From Ciborinia camelliae (lineage: Eukaryota; Ascomycota; Leotiomycetes; Helotiales; Sclerotiniaceae), in the NCBI GenBank assembly GCA_025890175.1, contig JANPYM010000008.1, positions 546,073-610,072 on the forward strand: a DNA stretch of 64,000 nucleotides, given 5' to 3'. Positions within the stretch are counted from its first letter, which is position 1; the number at the start of each line of letters is the position of its first letter. Both the position numbers and the translations under genes were made by a program. This document shows, one piece after another, positions 44,775 to 57,737 of this stretch. A model generated the notes under the pieces. It was not told the DNA's origin. It searched no databases and saw only the letters and a list, made by a program, of their open reading frames with translations.

Positions 44775-45257
44775 ATGCATTCAACACCAAAGAAAGAAAA
44801 GCACCATGCGAACAGTCGGGTACGTCGCCGATCAGACGCGGAAAAGAAAAGTAAGAAGGAAAAAGACGACAAGGAAAAAGATAAGGATACAGATGCCGAA
44901 TCTGTCGTCTCCACCGCATCCACGGCTCCTTCCACCGCCCACCCAGCACTTCACACTTCAAAATGTCCTCTTCGTTTCCTCATATCTGGTATGATTGAAG
45001 CCGGCGATGAAAAGCAAAAAGGATGTCCTTTACGCAGAGTACAGCTCTGGCATACTATTCCGCTTTGTTTATTGGCCATCATCAATTTGTTGCTTATTAT
45101 AGTTGCGCTGTTAGGGCTCGCCGGGTATAAAATTATGATGGGGATACATAGAGTGGTTGTTGAGATAATGAGATCGGATTTGGAGGTTGAGCCATATGTA
45201 GAGGGGGAGAGTGTGGCGGATACGGATGGGGGGGACATTGGTCGAGAATTAGGGTGA
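44775..45257 (+). CDS. Small Lys-rich single-pass membrane protein, unknown
   Basis: A single frame of 160 aa starts in good context (CTCACC-ATG). Residues 1-40 are very basic and polar (KKEKHHANSRVRRRSDAEKK, then KDDKEKDKD). A Ser/Thr/Ala linker follows (SVVSTASTAPSTAHPA). LWHTIPLCLLAIINLLLIIV plus ALLGLAGYKIMMG is a strong transmembrane segment at about 92-120. The C-terminal tail is acidic (DLEVEPYVEGESVADTDGG). The charge pattern suggests a basic cytosolic N-terminus and an acidic tail on the other side. No known family is recognised, and the frame could still be fortuitous. Confidence 0.55.
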   Translation: MHSTPKKEKHHANSRVRRRSDAEKKSKKEKDDKEKDKDTDAESVVSTASTAPSTAHPALHTSKCPLRFLISGMIEAGDEKQKGCPLRRVQLWHTIPLCLLAIINLLLIIVALLGLAGYKIMMGIHRVVVEIMRSDLEVEPYVEGESVADTDGGDIGRELG

Positions 45258-48200
45258 GATTAATTTTGAGGAGGGATGATGAGAGATTTGATTTTTGGCT
45301 GGGGAACGGATCTGAAGCTATTGGTAATCTTGCGGGCTTGCACGGTGATGGATGGAAACGATGACAAAGTTCAATTGGAATCATTCCACTACTCTTTATC
45401 ATCGAAGTCAGTTTGGCTTATGCGGCGACTTTAGTGTGCGAGGAACTGAGGCACCAGATCTAGACGATATTACTTTACGATGAAATGTCGAAATGGCCAC
45501 GATTCGAAAGCGATGAGTTTTTGACACCTTATATTGTCATATACGAACCCAGACAGCGGGAGGTAATCTACAGAGAATGGTGTTTCACGGTCGATCATAT
45601 AACATAGGATAGGATACAGGGGATTCACGGGAGACTGGTTGTTTACGATACCCTGTTTGCGTATAGTTTTTCTCTGTTTCTAGCGAGTGATCGGGAGCGT
45701 TGTGCTGGAATTAATAAGTGAGCGGTTTCTTTTCTTTGAAGAGCTCTTCATTAGTTCTCAGGGGTTTATATTGTATGTATGTTAGTGTGCAAGATGCTGC
45801 TGTGGGCCTAAATGACAATCCTGAGACCAGAGATTTGGTCCTCTCTGACTGCATCGGTTAATTTATGAGTGTGATATTTCATCATTTTTTTCAATATCAT
45901 TCACTGTGCATAGTATATATTCAGCAAGGCTAATAAGTACAACATATTAACATCAATTTCAATCTCATCATGTGGCTGTCCTCGTTATTAATCAGTTCTT
46001 AATATCCCTCCGCAGCAAATAAGGAGGACGAGTTGATAGTTTATATGAATATAAACTGCGCTCTTTGTAACTGTGATTGAACTAATCGGAGTGTATCATT
46101 CAATGCGAGATGTGAATTGAAATTAGTTTAGCTCCGGCAAGATGAGAGGTAGGGAATGGGGTAAAGTAAACACGAGAAGCTAGTTGATGGAGGTGAGTAG
46201 GTAAGTATATTAGATTCCATTGCTCCATCTTTCTTCTACAATGAACACTGGTGAATTCCTTGGTATGATGCGCAGGGCTTTATTTTGTAAAAATATGGTG
46301 TGCCTTTACCCGAATCATGTATCTCTAGCTAGTGCTTTTGTCTTCATCTTCTAGGTGACAAGGTCCAGTAGTACTCTGATAATTATATTCATGTTTTTTG
46401 TTATAAAGGGCAACAAGTTCATTTAAGCGATAGTGATATGATCGTGTCTTATCTGATCATACTCTTTTTTCATCCGGTGTTCATCATCCAAGTTGGTCTA
46501 CACATTTATTTTATTATCTCTTCGTACCCAAATACCTAAACTCTTTCCGTCATAGCCACTTTCCATTGTTTCTCCAACACACATACCTGCATGATGAAAC
46601 GGCCGATGCAACAGAATGATAACCTGAAGATTTTTTGTTTCGGGGCGCGGGAGATGTTGTATGCGTTTCATGTTGTGGAAAAGAGGAACCTTGGAAAAGT
46701 TCACCAGATTCTAGATTATAGTTGATGAATTAAAGGCTTAAGATGAATAAGATGAGCAAGGTAGGAAAACGGAGAGATTGCCTATTTGAACTTGCGGGGA
46801 AAAAAGACGTCGACGATGTATTTAAGATTCAACTTTCCCTCTTTGTTTCTAGACATATTGTGATGACCGAATATGAAAAGTCATAGGAGGTGGTTCCGTG
46901 AGTTGCAATTGGCGATTACTCCCTTTTAATCTGTGTTAGAAAAACTGTCTGCAAAGGTTTTTATTGTGAAATCTGAAATAGTTCTCCATCATCCATCATT
47001 CTCTCTGTGGCTATAAAAACACAGTCAATATATATGAAACGACAATGATATTGTGCAATTTTATCGTATCTTTTCTTGTTTTTTTCCAATAATGGAGATT
47101 CAAGGAACCGCTTCAAGCATGTTGTAGGTTTCGAAATTGGATGACTTCTCTGCTCTCCATTAGTTCAGGTTTGTATATGTGGGGTTGCATTGATGTGGCT
47201 TAATGGGGATGATTGGTGAATTCATGACGGAAAGTGTGGAATGATGAGGGGTAAAAGGGGATTGAATGGTTATATAAACTTTGCTTCTGGTTTACACTGT
47301 TCGTTTCAAGCTGTATGCAAATGCAATATCAAGAACGCAGGCACTATGAGTTTCCGTCTCTTTTCGGTGACAATTCTTTGTTATTTATTTTTTATGATCA
47401 AGAAATCGCGGTATTTCAGAAAGAGATTGCGTCTAGGTGGAATGGTTATTTGCGGGAAATGTTCTTCGGTGTCACTGTCTCTCATCTCATAATGTTAGCA
47501 AGGGCGTTTAAGTGACAGCAATGACCTTTTTAATTCTAACTCTCATGAACTCCTCATAATATGTTCCCTTCTATCACCACATATTTTACTATTTTACCTT
47601 TGGGTATTAGATCTTAAATGAGAAATAGCGTCCTCTCAAGCATTTCAACACGCAACAGATACGTTTTGCAAAGCAATGAGGATCTAATGGCATCGAGTTG
47701 GGAGTCTTTTTATGTTTATGGTATGCGGAAAGAGCTTGCGGTGCGTGAAAAAAGTGGGAGAGAAATTATTTTGTGGAGATCGGGGCCGGGGGTGATACGA
47801 ATGTTGAGTGTGGTATTGGGCTTAGCTAGTGAAGATGATGTATTGATTAAATCAAGGAGCAGAATGGGGAATCAATGGACGAGTGGCTATATAAATTCTC
47901 CCATCACTCCTGATCCTTCGTCCTTAAGCACCTACAGATGAAACTTCAAAGGCTTCACATTGTTCCAATGAACCTCAGACCACACTTGCTTGCCTTCGAC
48001 ACGGAGTTACATTCAGAACTCTTCAACACAGACTTTCTTTAGGGTAATATGGAGTAGTTCTTCGATATCACAATTTCTTATCCCAACGAAGACGACAATT
48101 GCGTTTAAAACGGCAACAATCACATATAAACAACTGCCAAATCCAAGATGCTTGATATTGCCTGCCACAAGACTATGACATGCTACCAGAAAAGAATTTA

Positions 48201-49430
48201 CGATCTCTCTCCATCTTCAACACCATGTGCTTCTCAAACTTCACCGCCATAAATCCTGCGAGAGTTGTATTTCTTGTCAGGGTACCTAGTAAGTGATTTA
48301 GGGAACCCTTTTATGCTGGGATCTTGATGAGAGATCAACAAGGAGGAGGGGATGGCGAAGTTAATGGGTTGGTGAGGTTTTGCATGGGACGTGGATGGAA
48401 TTGATGGGTGATCTGGGATATGTTACGAGCAGTGAATAGATTTAAGTCTGGTACATCTGGTGAATAGAAGGATTCTAAAAGTTCGGATTATTTAAGAGTT
48501 CGCTTGTTGCGTTTGCCCTGGTATGTGCGACATAAAATCTCTCTTTCAGATTTCTGATAATGTTTTAAAACTTATAATTTCTAATGCTAGCTCATTTCAT
48601 CTTTCAAAAAATGACTTGTATGCATAGCACACCTGCACTGGGAAGATTTGATCGTCGCCTAGATAGGTAATTGCGGAGTCGTGCGATACTATCCATGATA
48701 AACGACAATAATTGTACGAAATGACAGGAGAAAGTTATTGTATTATTGTATTACACTGGATTATAAAGAGTTCTTATCTGAAGAAAATCTTGTTCGAGTG
48801 ATAGAGAGCCGTTATCTTTCTCATCACCATATTATTCTTTCTTTAAGACTGCTGCGATATCAGTCTCTTGCAAAGCAGAATTCAGAAGTCTACCCGTCTG
48901 TTATACAATCAGATTACATCCCATCTCGTTATCTCCCATCTTCTTTTGAACTCCCACATAGAACAAGAATAGCTGGAGGTTTCAGTGTGGGATGGAGCAC
49001 CTGCCCAGGAATATTTTGCGGAAACCATTCTTCGATATTACACCCAGAAGCTGCGTGGCACCTAGTTCTTATACCTATTCTTAAAACAGTTTGTCATTGA
49101 TCTTTAGGTTGGGATCCCTAGCTCTTATAAATGCTGTAAAGATGTTCGGAGGGTGAGTGAATGGGGATTACATCAATCGATGGGGTTAGTGAGGGGTAAA
49201 CGAGAGGTGATGTAATAGTGAATAGTGGATTTCTATGACTAGTGGATAGTTCGGAATTTTGTGGAGAGGGGCCTAAAAGAATTGGGCAAGGTAGTAGACT
49301 ATAACTATAGAGGTATTTCAAGGGCCCCTTAAAGTATTGGGTTCGTGATATATACTGAAACAGAAAATGAGGTGTCAAAACATGCCGGTATCATTATTTT
49401 AAATTTTTGTTGGATAAATCACGTGCCTAC

Positions 49431-49445
49431 GGCACGCTAGCGGGC
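49431..49445. repeat. Short hairpin CGTGCCTACGGCACG
   Basis: Six-base perfect arms around TAC. It is followed by GCTAGCGGGC. No flanking inverted repeat of a larger element was found. Confidence 0.5.
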
Positions 49446-52400
49446 ATATATAGTTGATCTGTAGCATAGTTTTTAGAGCTTCGAGCCAAATACACTGAAT
49501 ACTATAGTACATTTGTTTCTCCATCGCCCATGGTGATTCCAACAATTTTCTTTTGCGCAATAGCTGTCGAAATTTAGTCTGTTTTCTGAAATTATAGTTT
49601 GTTTACTATAATAAAGAGATGAAATAAAAATACAATAGTTCTCCAATATCATTACTATAAGATGATAACAATTTTGAACATAGGACAGCGAAAAGAGCTT
49701 CGCTATTCTCTTATTTGGTCTATGGGTGGACCTTGTTACCATATTTCTCAGCTTACATGAAGTGTATATCGAAGATAGTTTTTGGACTCCATAGCGGCTC
49801 GTGTTTATATTGTTTGTCTGATTTGTTTACCTTTTTACTGTTCTATTGCAAGTCCTTTTATGCTCTATTGTTTACTAACATCAAGCAAAGAGAAATGGAA
49901 AGGCCGGTGAATGAGTGAGGGGTAAACTGGTGAATGGACACTTGGAGGAGAAAGTAACGGGAGAAAATGGTGAATTGATAGTTTTACAAGTCCATTTCAA
50001 TAATCATAAGGCTTAAATAGATACAAGCTACCTATCCATGGATCTGTTAAAGGAAACGGAGTCATGTGTGAAAGTCGTAAGAGCCAATCCTCCAGATATT
50101 TGGTCACGTCTAACTACCTAGGTACCTAGTATTACAAACCCAGAAAAAGTTATTTCAAGACGATAGTTAAAAATAAATTATTTTTGTTGTCGTCACTATT
50201 AGCACCGTCATCTGCACATTTATCTACCATCAATATCGGAGAACTACTTAGGCTTCTAAACGCATCAAGAATTTTATGACAGTAAAACTCTTAGCTGATA
50301 GATAGTTAACTTCTTATGATAAACGCAGCGTGGAAGAGCCTATGTAGGTATTCACAGATTTTCCTCTCCTTTCTCGACCTTCCCCCTCTCTCTCCCGGCA
50401 GGCGCCTTCTCTTCCCTATTTCTCTCTTCCCTCTCCTTGTAAACATCCCCTAGCATGTCACCTCTCTTCTAATCCAATACATTCGTCTTTCGTATTTCTG
50501 TCTTGTTCATTGACGTTGCCCAAAAAGTGTCTGATTTCTCAGACTCTACCAATAAGGCTTCACCAGTTCCCAATAGCAAAGTTTTCATCTCTTCATTCAT
50601 GTAGATATCTATCGATTCATTTTGCTCGAGGGCTGAGCTTAGTAACATTCGTGTTTAAATCCGGCATTCCGCAACTTGCACTGTAACGAAAGTTGTAGGG
50701 TTTTTTGTTCGGTGCGAAACGATTATCAAATAATAAAGCTTTATAAAAGAATTCTCCCATACGGTACTTGGTAAAATGAGGTGGAAGTAATGTGGGTGAA
50801 TGTGAAATCCATGGATTAGTACCGATTGGATTGTGGACTAAAAGGACAGATGAATATGGGTGGATGCTCAAATGACATACGCAGTGAATGAGACAAGTTG
50901 AGAAGTGTGATGGACACAGTGATAGATTCTGGAATACTTAAGGTCTTCTAATATGGACGCCTATGCAATGTGTATTAAATACTTTCAAAGGAATGACTAG
51001 GAAGGATCAAGGATCGGTCAGCCTTCACAATTTTCGAAAGTCAGTTTAAGCCAAGACAAATGGTACCTCAGAAGTTGACAAGGAAACGTGTTAATTTTAT
51101 ATGGCCAAATGAAAGACTAATTATCCGAGAACTAACTTTTTTAAACGAAAGCAACTATTCAAACGGAGGTGACAACATAGGTAATTACTGGGCTAGTTTT
51201 ACCCGATATATGCTGAAGCAATGTGTAGACGAGGAAATATATCCAAAACTTTACTTTTCCACAGGTGTCTATACACCTTTTTCAACCAAGTTTCTTTTAT
51301 ACGAGTCAAATAGCTGTCCAGAGATACAGTTTTAGTTGCAAATAATAGGACACTGGTAGGATATTTAAATCAATTCCGGGCGTGACCTGGCTAATTGTCG
51401 AGGTTGCATCATCCCCTCATCGGCACTCATGATTTACCTAGCTCACTTCAGTACGTATGGCTCCAAGAAACTTCCATGACCCAAATCAGAGTATCTGGTT
51501 CCCCGGTTGGATACAACTTTTATGGTTATAGCTTCTCAATACCATCAGGATAAACATGCAGGAGATCCATGAAGAACAATTCCGAGAGTACAGATAGGCC
51601 GGGAATCTCTGTAGCAGGTATGAATGATGCGAGTTGATATTTTAGCATGCATAAGAGAGTTTGATTTGTGTCGCATTGTATTTCATGTTGTCACTGCTAG
51701 GGTTGCTTTTACTTTCTAAGCAATATTTACTTCGCTCTAGTATTGTGGTTTGACAGGGGAAGGAGCTCAAATTCTAACCAGTTGGGTCAGCGTACATCCA
51801 AGAGTTACAAGTTCTGTATGCCACTCTCTTCCTTGATATTTTCTTTGCTTGAATCTTTTCACAGATGGGGAAGAATTTATATAAGTAGATAGTGGTTCTC
51901 CTGGACCCAAACTGCCTTTGATCGTGAAGTCACGCATTCACTTGGGATAATATGTGGAGTCGACGTATTATCTTCTTTGGTCTTAGTGAATAATATCAGC
52001 TTAGATGGCGTCCAATATTCGAGTCTGCCCAGGTGGAGGACGTCAGAGGAGGATGCATAAAAGGTCGCATGTTTCTCCTCTTTCTCAATTCTACTTCTGA
52101 ACATAGAGGCATCCTCGCAGCAAAAATTTGGAATAGATCCAGCGGCCGGATCTCAGTATCAGAGTCAGGGAAGGGCGGGGTATGGTGTCGGAAACCAAAG
52201 TTCTCAGACTCGGAGTGGATTTTTCTGTCAACTAAACTGTAATAGTCGGAGGAAGAAAGGGAGCACAATGGATTGTTTTAGAGTGTTTTCAACCAATATT
52301 AGCACAGGGAAATGACAATAAAAAGAACTACTACTGTCAAATCCAGCAACTATCATCTTTCATATCCTCTATTATCAAGGCAATGCTAAGCTTTTCCCCT

Positions 52401-53328
52401 TATCCCTTTGTTCCGATGATTCTGATTCCAATCGTAACCCCATATACGACTCCATAAACCCACAAAAGTTCTTTCTGCCAAATCCTCGACGGGGCCATAG
52501 CCAACTTGAGTGTCCCTAATTTTGCAGAACGGATCCGGGCCGTTGGACTTGATGATACCTGTCTCTTGAATTGGAGTGAATTAACCGGACCCGTAACATG
52601 CATTTCTGTGGCAGCCTACAATCATGACTCTTTTTCAACAATACAAAAAAGGATGGAAAAGCCTTTGGGGAGCTCTATCATGGAACATATACATCTTAGT
52701 GACAGGAAGAAAAAAAAGTGAATCAGTGAGTTGACGAGTGAAAGCATGAATGACTAATATTAAATTTAATGTGACTGGAAAACATGGGAGGAGAAAGTGG
52801 TGGTGAATACGTAATCAAGGTCGGTCCATAAGAACCCTACCAAGACTCAGAATTCTTCAGGTATGCCATACAGGAACAATCACAGGGACGACACGGTTTC
52901 CTCTTTTCATATTGAGCATTTCCCTCGAATTGTAAGGTTGGGTTTCTGGGCTAGAATCATATTAAAAATGAAGCATTGAAGTTGTCATCCAATCCTGGTC
53001 ACGGAACAAAGACAACATGAGAGTAAGCGGCAGTGGGAGAAGACTATTATCCTAAATATCTTATTTCAGAGAGAATCGATTCCAGTTCTTTCAGATTCGC
53101 ATTCATATATTGGACAGAGGTCTAGCAATAGTGATATAGAAGTTTTCTTGAGCTCAATTGAAGCAGATAGAACCGCCATGTCATGTATATCGATCGGTAC
53201 TGCCCCCTGGGCTTTTCGTAATTTTACAGAGTTTTCTTTACAGAATGTTGGTTTTTTGCTTGAAACCTGATAATATACGATGGGGAGACAAAATAGCATC
53301 GAAAATGTGAATAGGAATGATTCACTCA

Positions 53329-53360
53329 TGGTATTGTTCCGTGCCCACGGAACAATACCA
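53329..53360. repeat. Perfect 15-bp inverted repeat, 2-base loop
   Basis: TGGTATTGTTCCGTG, CC, then its exact reverse complement. It lies in non-coding AT-rich DNA. There is no T-run after it and no adjacent gene to terminate. Confidence 0.85.
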
Positions 53361-55042
53361 AGGTGGTAGTCAAATCGGTAAGATGGAGAAGATTGCGGGT
53401 ATATAATTAAGCTTCCAGAGGGGTATGCATACTGTGTACAAACCAAACTGCACAAGTCCGAAGTCGAAGTAATTCTGGTCGCATGAATGTACAATCCATT
53501 TATTAATTACTGCTTATTTCACCAGGGAAATATTTAGCTTTACCCCGGCCCTGGTGGAAGCGTAGATCTCGGAGAATTAACACTGATGGCAAGTAAGAAC
53601 AAATGACAGCGTATTGATATTGGATGAGTATTCTCAGACAAAAACTCATGACGAATGTGTTGAAATTCTTAGTTGATAATCTGGCCAACAGCTTGAAGTC
53701 AACAAGTTCTTCAATCTCATACTTTTGCCGTTCAAATATTGCTCCATGGGAATTGTTAATAATACAATTATCCAGTGGTACCGAGCAGAATATCTCTGCT
53801 AACATTGGAAGTGCTCTATATATGTGTAAAGTTTGGTTTAGTAACTAGGATACCAAGGAATAAACGAGTGATTATATAAAGTTTCAGCCTACTATATTAT
53901 AGAATCGTCAAACAATGCAATCACTTAAGGCAATGTTCAAAGGAAAGTTTCAATAGTAATTTCCTACCTGAAAAAGTAGGTCTGGCTATAGATAAGGGTC
54001 AGCATCAATAGTTCTCTGATAGATCTCGAGACTGATAATAAGATGACAGCACAAACACCATCTGACAGTGATATCTCTATTCATTTGGTTCTCAACTCTA
54101 CCCTCTATTAAAAAGGCGATAATGAGTATTATTTTTGTGATTTAAACTTTCAGATGAGTACTTTAAAGACACTTGCCAAAAATAGCCCCATGATGTTCCT
54201 TGGTGTTTCTTACGCTTCTTTGCATGAGAGATCATTGTAAGATCAAACGAGATCATTTTTATGCGATGGGGGAAATATTCAAGGAGTAATGAGAGTGAAA
54301 GATATGTGGTTAGCAGATTAACGTGAAAGGTTTACAGAGGGAAAAAGGTGGAAGGAGCGTGCAAGTGAGTATTCAAAGGGGTTTTCTGCTCATCTCATAC
54401 ATTTGAACACCCAAAAAAAATAAAATAAAAATCAAACACCACAATATCTGGGTACTTAGGTAGGGAATCTAGATAATTCTGGAGGTCATATCTGGGCTGA
54501 TTCAATATACTTACTTATCTATGTATTCGACTCAAATAAATAGAGTGTGGAACATTTCTGAAGATCTCCGCTTAGAGTACTTCTTGACTGGAGGCTAATC
54601 ATGCTGAATGACAGTAATCCAGTCATCCATAAATCCAACAGCAATTGCGCAGAGTGACAACAAAACTGGCGATGATACTGTATTTGTACAAGGAAATGAA
54701 TGAGATTCGGTAGCTTCTATCCCGACTAAACAATGGGTTGACCAGGAGCTTTTCATTATGATCGTCCTCGGTTTATTCACATCTTCAGGTTCCATTATGT
54801 CAAGTCGTTTGTTCAAGAATAAGGATTGGAATACTCGCAGTAAGAAGTTTATTTAACTATATTGTGACTTTGAAGCCATTCGGACAAATGATCAATGTAA
54901 ATTCTGTCAGTAGGTAATCTGAATTTGATTTGAACTGAAATAACGAACGCGTAAACTATTCCAAAATAAGCCTAATCTGCTACTCTAAGGTGTGCAAAAA
55001 TCCCTAGCGCAATATAAACAAGTGTAAAGCTAGTCATCTCAC

Positions 55043-55190
55043 CAATAAACAAAGTCCAGTTGGCTCAGTGGTAGCGCACTGAGTTTTCACATCCTCTCAA
55101 ACAGGACCTCTGATTCACAGCCGAAGGCTTTGTTTATTGAAGAATCAGTTCGCCTGATTTGAATTGACCTGTGGCGCTCACCAGAACAGA

Positions 55191-55224
<34 letters not shown>
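55043..55224 (+). mobile_element. tRNA-like sequence plus T29 run, possible SINE
   Basis: GTTGGCTCAGTGGTAGCGC (55058-55076) matches an RNA polymerase III A-box/D-arm. A weak B-box-like TGATTCACAGCC lies about 40 bases on. The unit is enclosed by a 12-bp perfect inverted repeat (CAATAAACAAAG at 55043 and CTTTGTTTATTG at 55128), which would act as an extended acceptor stem. It is followed at 55196-55224 by 29 T. This could be a decayed tRNA-derived SINE or a tRNA pseudogene. The anticodon arm does not fold convincingly, and no target-site duplication was found. Confidence 0.4.
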
Positions 55225-57353
55225 GATCTGAAGTTTTTGGGTGTAGGTGGATCCTAAGGGGACTAAGGGAGGATGGTTAAGAACTCCAACTAAGCGAAAG
55301 AAAATTTCCAAGCATTCTATTTATTAGACTACCCGTCCTGCTTGAAGAAGGACTTCCATAAGTCAATTTCACTGAAGCATGTGCAATGGTATGCTTTGCG
55401 TATAATTTATGTGTACAAAATTGGTCAAACATATAGAGGGAAGGAAGAACGCGTATTTGATATTTTGATCCCGAATACTTAATCGTAGGTAATGATTGAA
55501 AACGACAACAAGAACGGTATTCTGTATCTCGTCTAAAACTTTCGTCACTTCCTTCACGTCAAAAGTTGCCAAAAGAATGGCGAACAAAAGTCGGATTGGA
55601 AATATATTTTACAAATATTTTTCATAAAACTCACCGTCAATACACTGCTTCTTCAATCCAGTAATAGCAATCTGCTTATATACTCGGAAAATGTCCTTAA
55701 GGATTCGCTTCTTGATTTTGATTATTCTTGCAGATTCGAGGTCTTTATTCTGTCTCATATATTACTCACTGAGAACTCTGGAGTTGCTGAGGGCCTCTTG
55801 GAGTTTATTCCATTCACTGCTTCAGCTCAACCCTATCGCGGAGAGTAGTAAGTGGAGGGGATTAGTCAGCAGGATTAGGTTCATAAGCTCAAGTAGTATA
55901 GGCAGTGTTGCCCTTAGGGGTATGGTTTTAGTTTCCACCTACCTATTTTCTAGAGTCATTCGAATATGACATATTCAATAAAGCGGGGTAGATACTCAAA
56001 TGTTGGCTATATAAGACTTCCTTTCTTCAAATACTGATTTTCAAGAACCTACAATTGTAACCATGGATTTCAAAGGGCTCAGGGGGTTTCACGCAAAGAT
56101 ATATTATAGAGCGTGTCATAACTGTGTTCCGTGGGAGTGTTGGAAAGCGCAAGTTTTTCTCGAAAATGAATGAAGATTTCTGTATTTATCTGATGTTTTC
56201 CTAAGAGAAGGACGATGAATAAATACCTAGGGAAACGATAACAAAAAGACAAAGCATGATGAATCTATATACAATACTCAAAAGATTGGATACAGTGCGA
56301 AGAGAAGTATATCGCAGTTATTATTTCCCTACACGGAATGATAGTATCCTCTCGTTCATCATTTGCTGTAGGTAGGATGCCCTTCCAATCTATTGACAGT
56401 CTAACGAGAAAGTATGTTCATATTGTAGCGACTACGGAGCTAAGTTCTATGGAATCAAGATATCCTGCATAAGATATCCTGCATAAGAACCTCATGGATG
56501 ACTAATCATCAAGCTAGCTAGTGATATCGAGAAGGGTATTAAACAAATCTTGAAGATAACACTAATGGTGAATATCTTCAGCCCCATTCTACTGTATGCT
56601 CTTTGAATGGAACCCCAAATAATGGGGAGGAAAAAGAGGATCGCCCAACCAAAGAATACCAGGAAACTTGGAGTCCATACCGTGACAGATCTTCAACGAG
56701 AACACATTATAAATCAAAACGAGTGAAAAATGAAGATTCACTAGCAATTACTGTGTAAGGGTTATGTGTCAAGCATTATTTGGTCGGCTTGTGCAAATCA
56801 ACTACAGATGCCGGCTTAAATATGGGCATATTTTCCAAATCTATTCATTCAATTTACAAAAATGGGACAGCGATTGAACTCCACCATGGTTTCTTTGACT
56901 TGAGCTTCGCCCGTAATTTCTGCAAGAACCCACCGGTGTCCGCATGCTTTCATATTGAAGAAGTGATTTTCTGGCGTTATTGTGTTTATAATTTTGATGT
57001 CTTCTTAGGTAAATATCTGCTGTGGCTTTATTTTCACATCGGCGTGACTGTTATTTTAGAAGTTATGGAGAATATTCTATTGGACAAGTACTTTCTATCG
57101 TACAGAAAGACATAGATAATCTCAATAATAATGGGCCAGAAATCCGGCTCCCAAGACCATACCGTGCTTCATCCGCCACCTGTCGAAAGGTCAATATGGA
57201 AAATTCTTTGAATGCGCTGTGGCGTGACCCGGTGACATTATTGGTTAATGAATTGTCCAACAGAAGAAACCCCGATTTGAATTATCAGCATTCACTTCCT
57301 ATGCCTTAGCGTAAACTTAGCCTGAACCCGAAGAGGAGAAGTATTTAAGGTCT
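55225..57353. other. Gene desert, part 2
   Basis: Short unassigned frames lie at 55691-55969, 56780-57115 and 57022-57309. A TATATAAG box at about 55999 precedes a 36-codon ATG frame at 56063 with two Cys-containing motifs (YYRACHNCVPWECW). A tandem duplicate ATATCCTGCATAAG lies at 56459-56488. None can be named. Confidence 0.4.
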
Positions 57354-57356
57354 TAA

Positions 57357-57734
57357 GGGCCCGTTCGGATCGATTTTTTAATTTATGGGCAATATAAATT
57401 TGGGCGATCGATTTAGCCTAAATTTATGGTTCCACAATTTTCGCAAAACGTTGTAAGTTACATTTTGTAAGTCAAAGTTGATTAGATCTTCATTAGAGAT
57501 TTAACGAAATTACTATACAAATTTAAACATTTTGTAATAATTGTAAATTTACATTTTGTAAAACTAATATTGCGAATATTAGCATTCGATAAACCATATT
57601 TTAATACATTTGTAAACTATAATGTTATAATAATATTAAAACTATACCGTAGTAACAACATTCGTGTTCGAATTAATTTATATTGATCACAAATATACGC
57701 AACATCGCTTAAAAAAATCAATCCGAACGCGCCC
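57357..57734. mobile_element. PIF/Harbinger-like MITE, 378 bp
   Basis: The left end GGGCCCGTTCGGATCGATTT and the right end, inverted GGGCGCGTTCGGATTGATTT, are matching terminal inverted repeats of about 26 bp. A 3-bp TAA flanks both sides (57354-57356 and 57735-57737). TIRs beginning GGG with a 3-bp TWA target duplication are typical of PIF/Harbinger elements. The interior is AT-rich and non-coding, with TTTTGTAA direct repeats. Confidence 0.85.
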
Positions 57735-57737
57735 TAA

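Larger units (their letters stand above)
45258..55042. other. Gene desert, part 1
   Basis: No convincing gene in about 9.8 kb. Small frames occur (47315-47515, 47618-47941, 51060-51335, 53066-53494) without recognisable domains. Several TATA boxes (TATATAAA type) stand about 40-60 bases before short ATG frames, for example 47271, 47888 and 53870. G/A-rich stretches with GTGAATGAGTGAGGGGTAAA-like words recur near 46140, 47210, 48350, 49150, 49900, 50880, 52720 and 54270. Confidence 0.45.
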
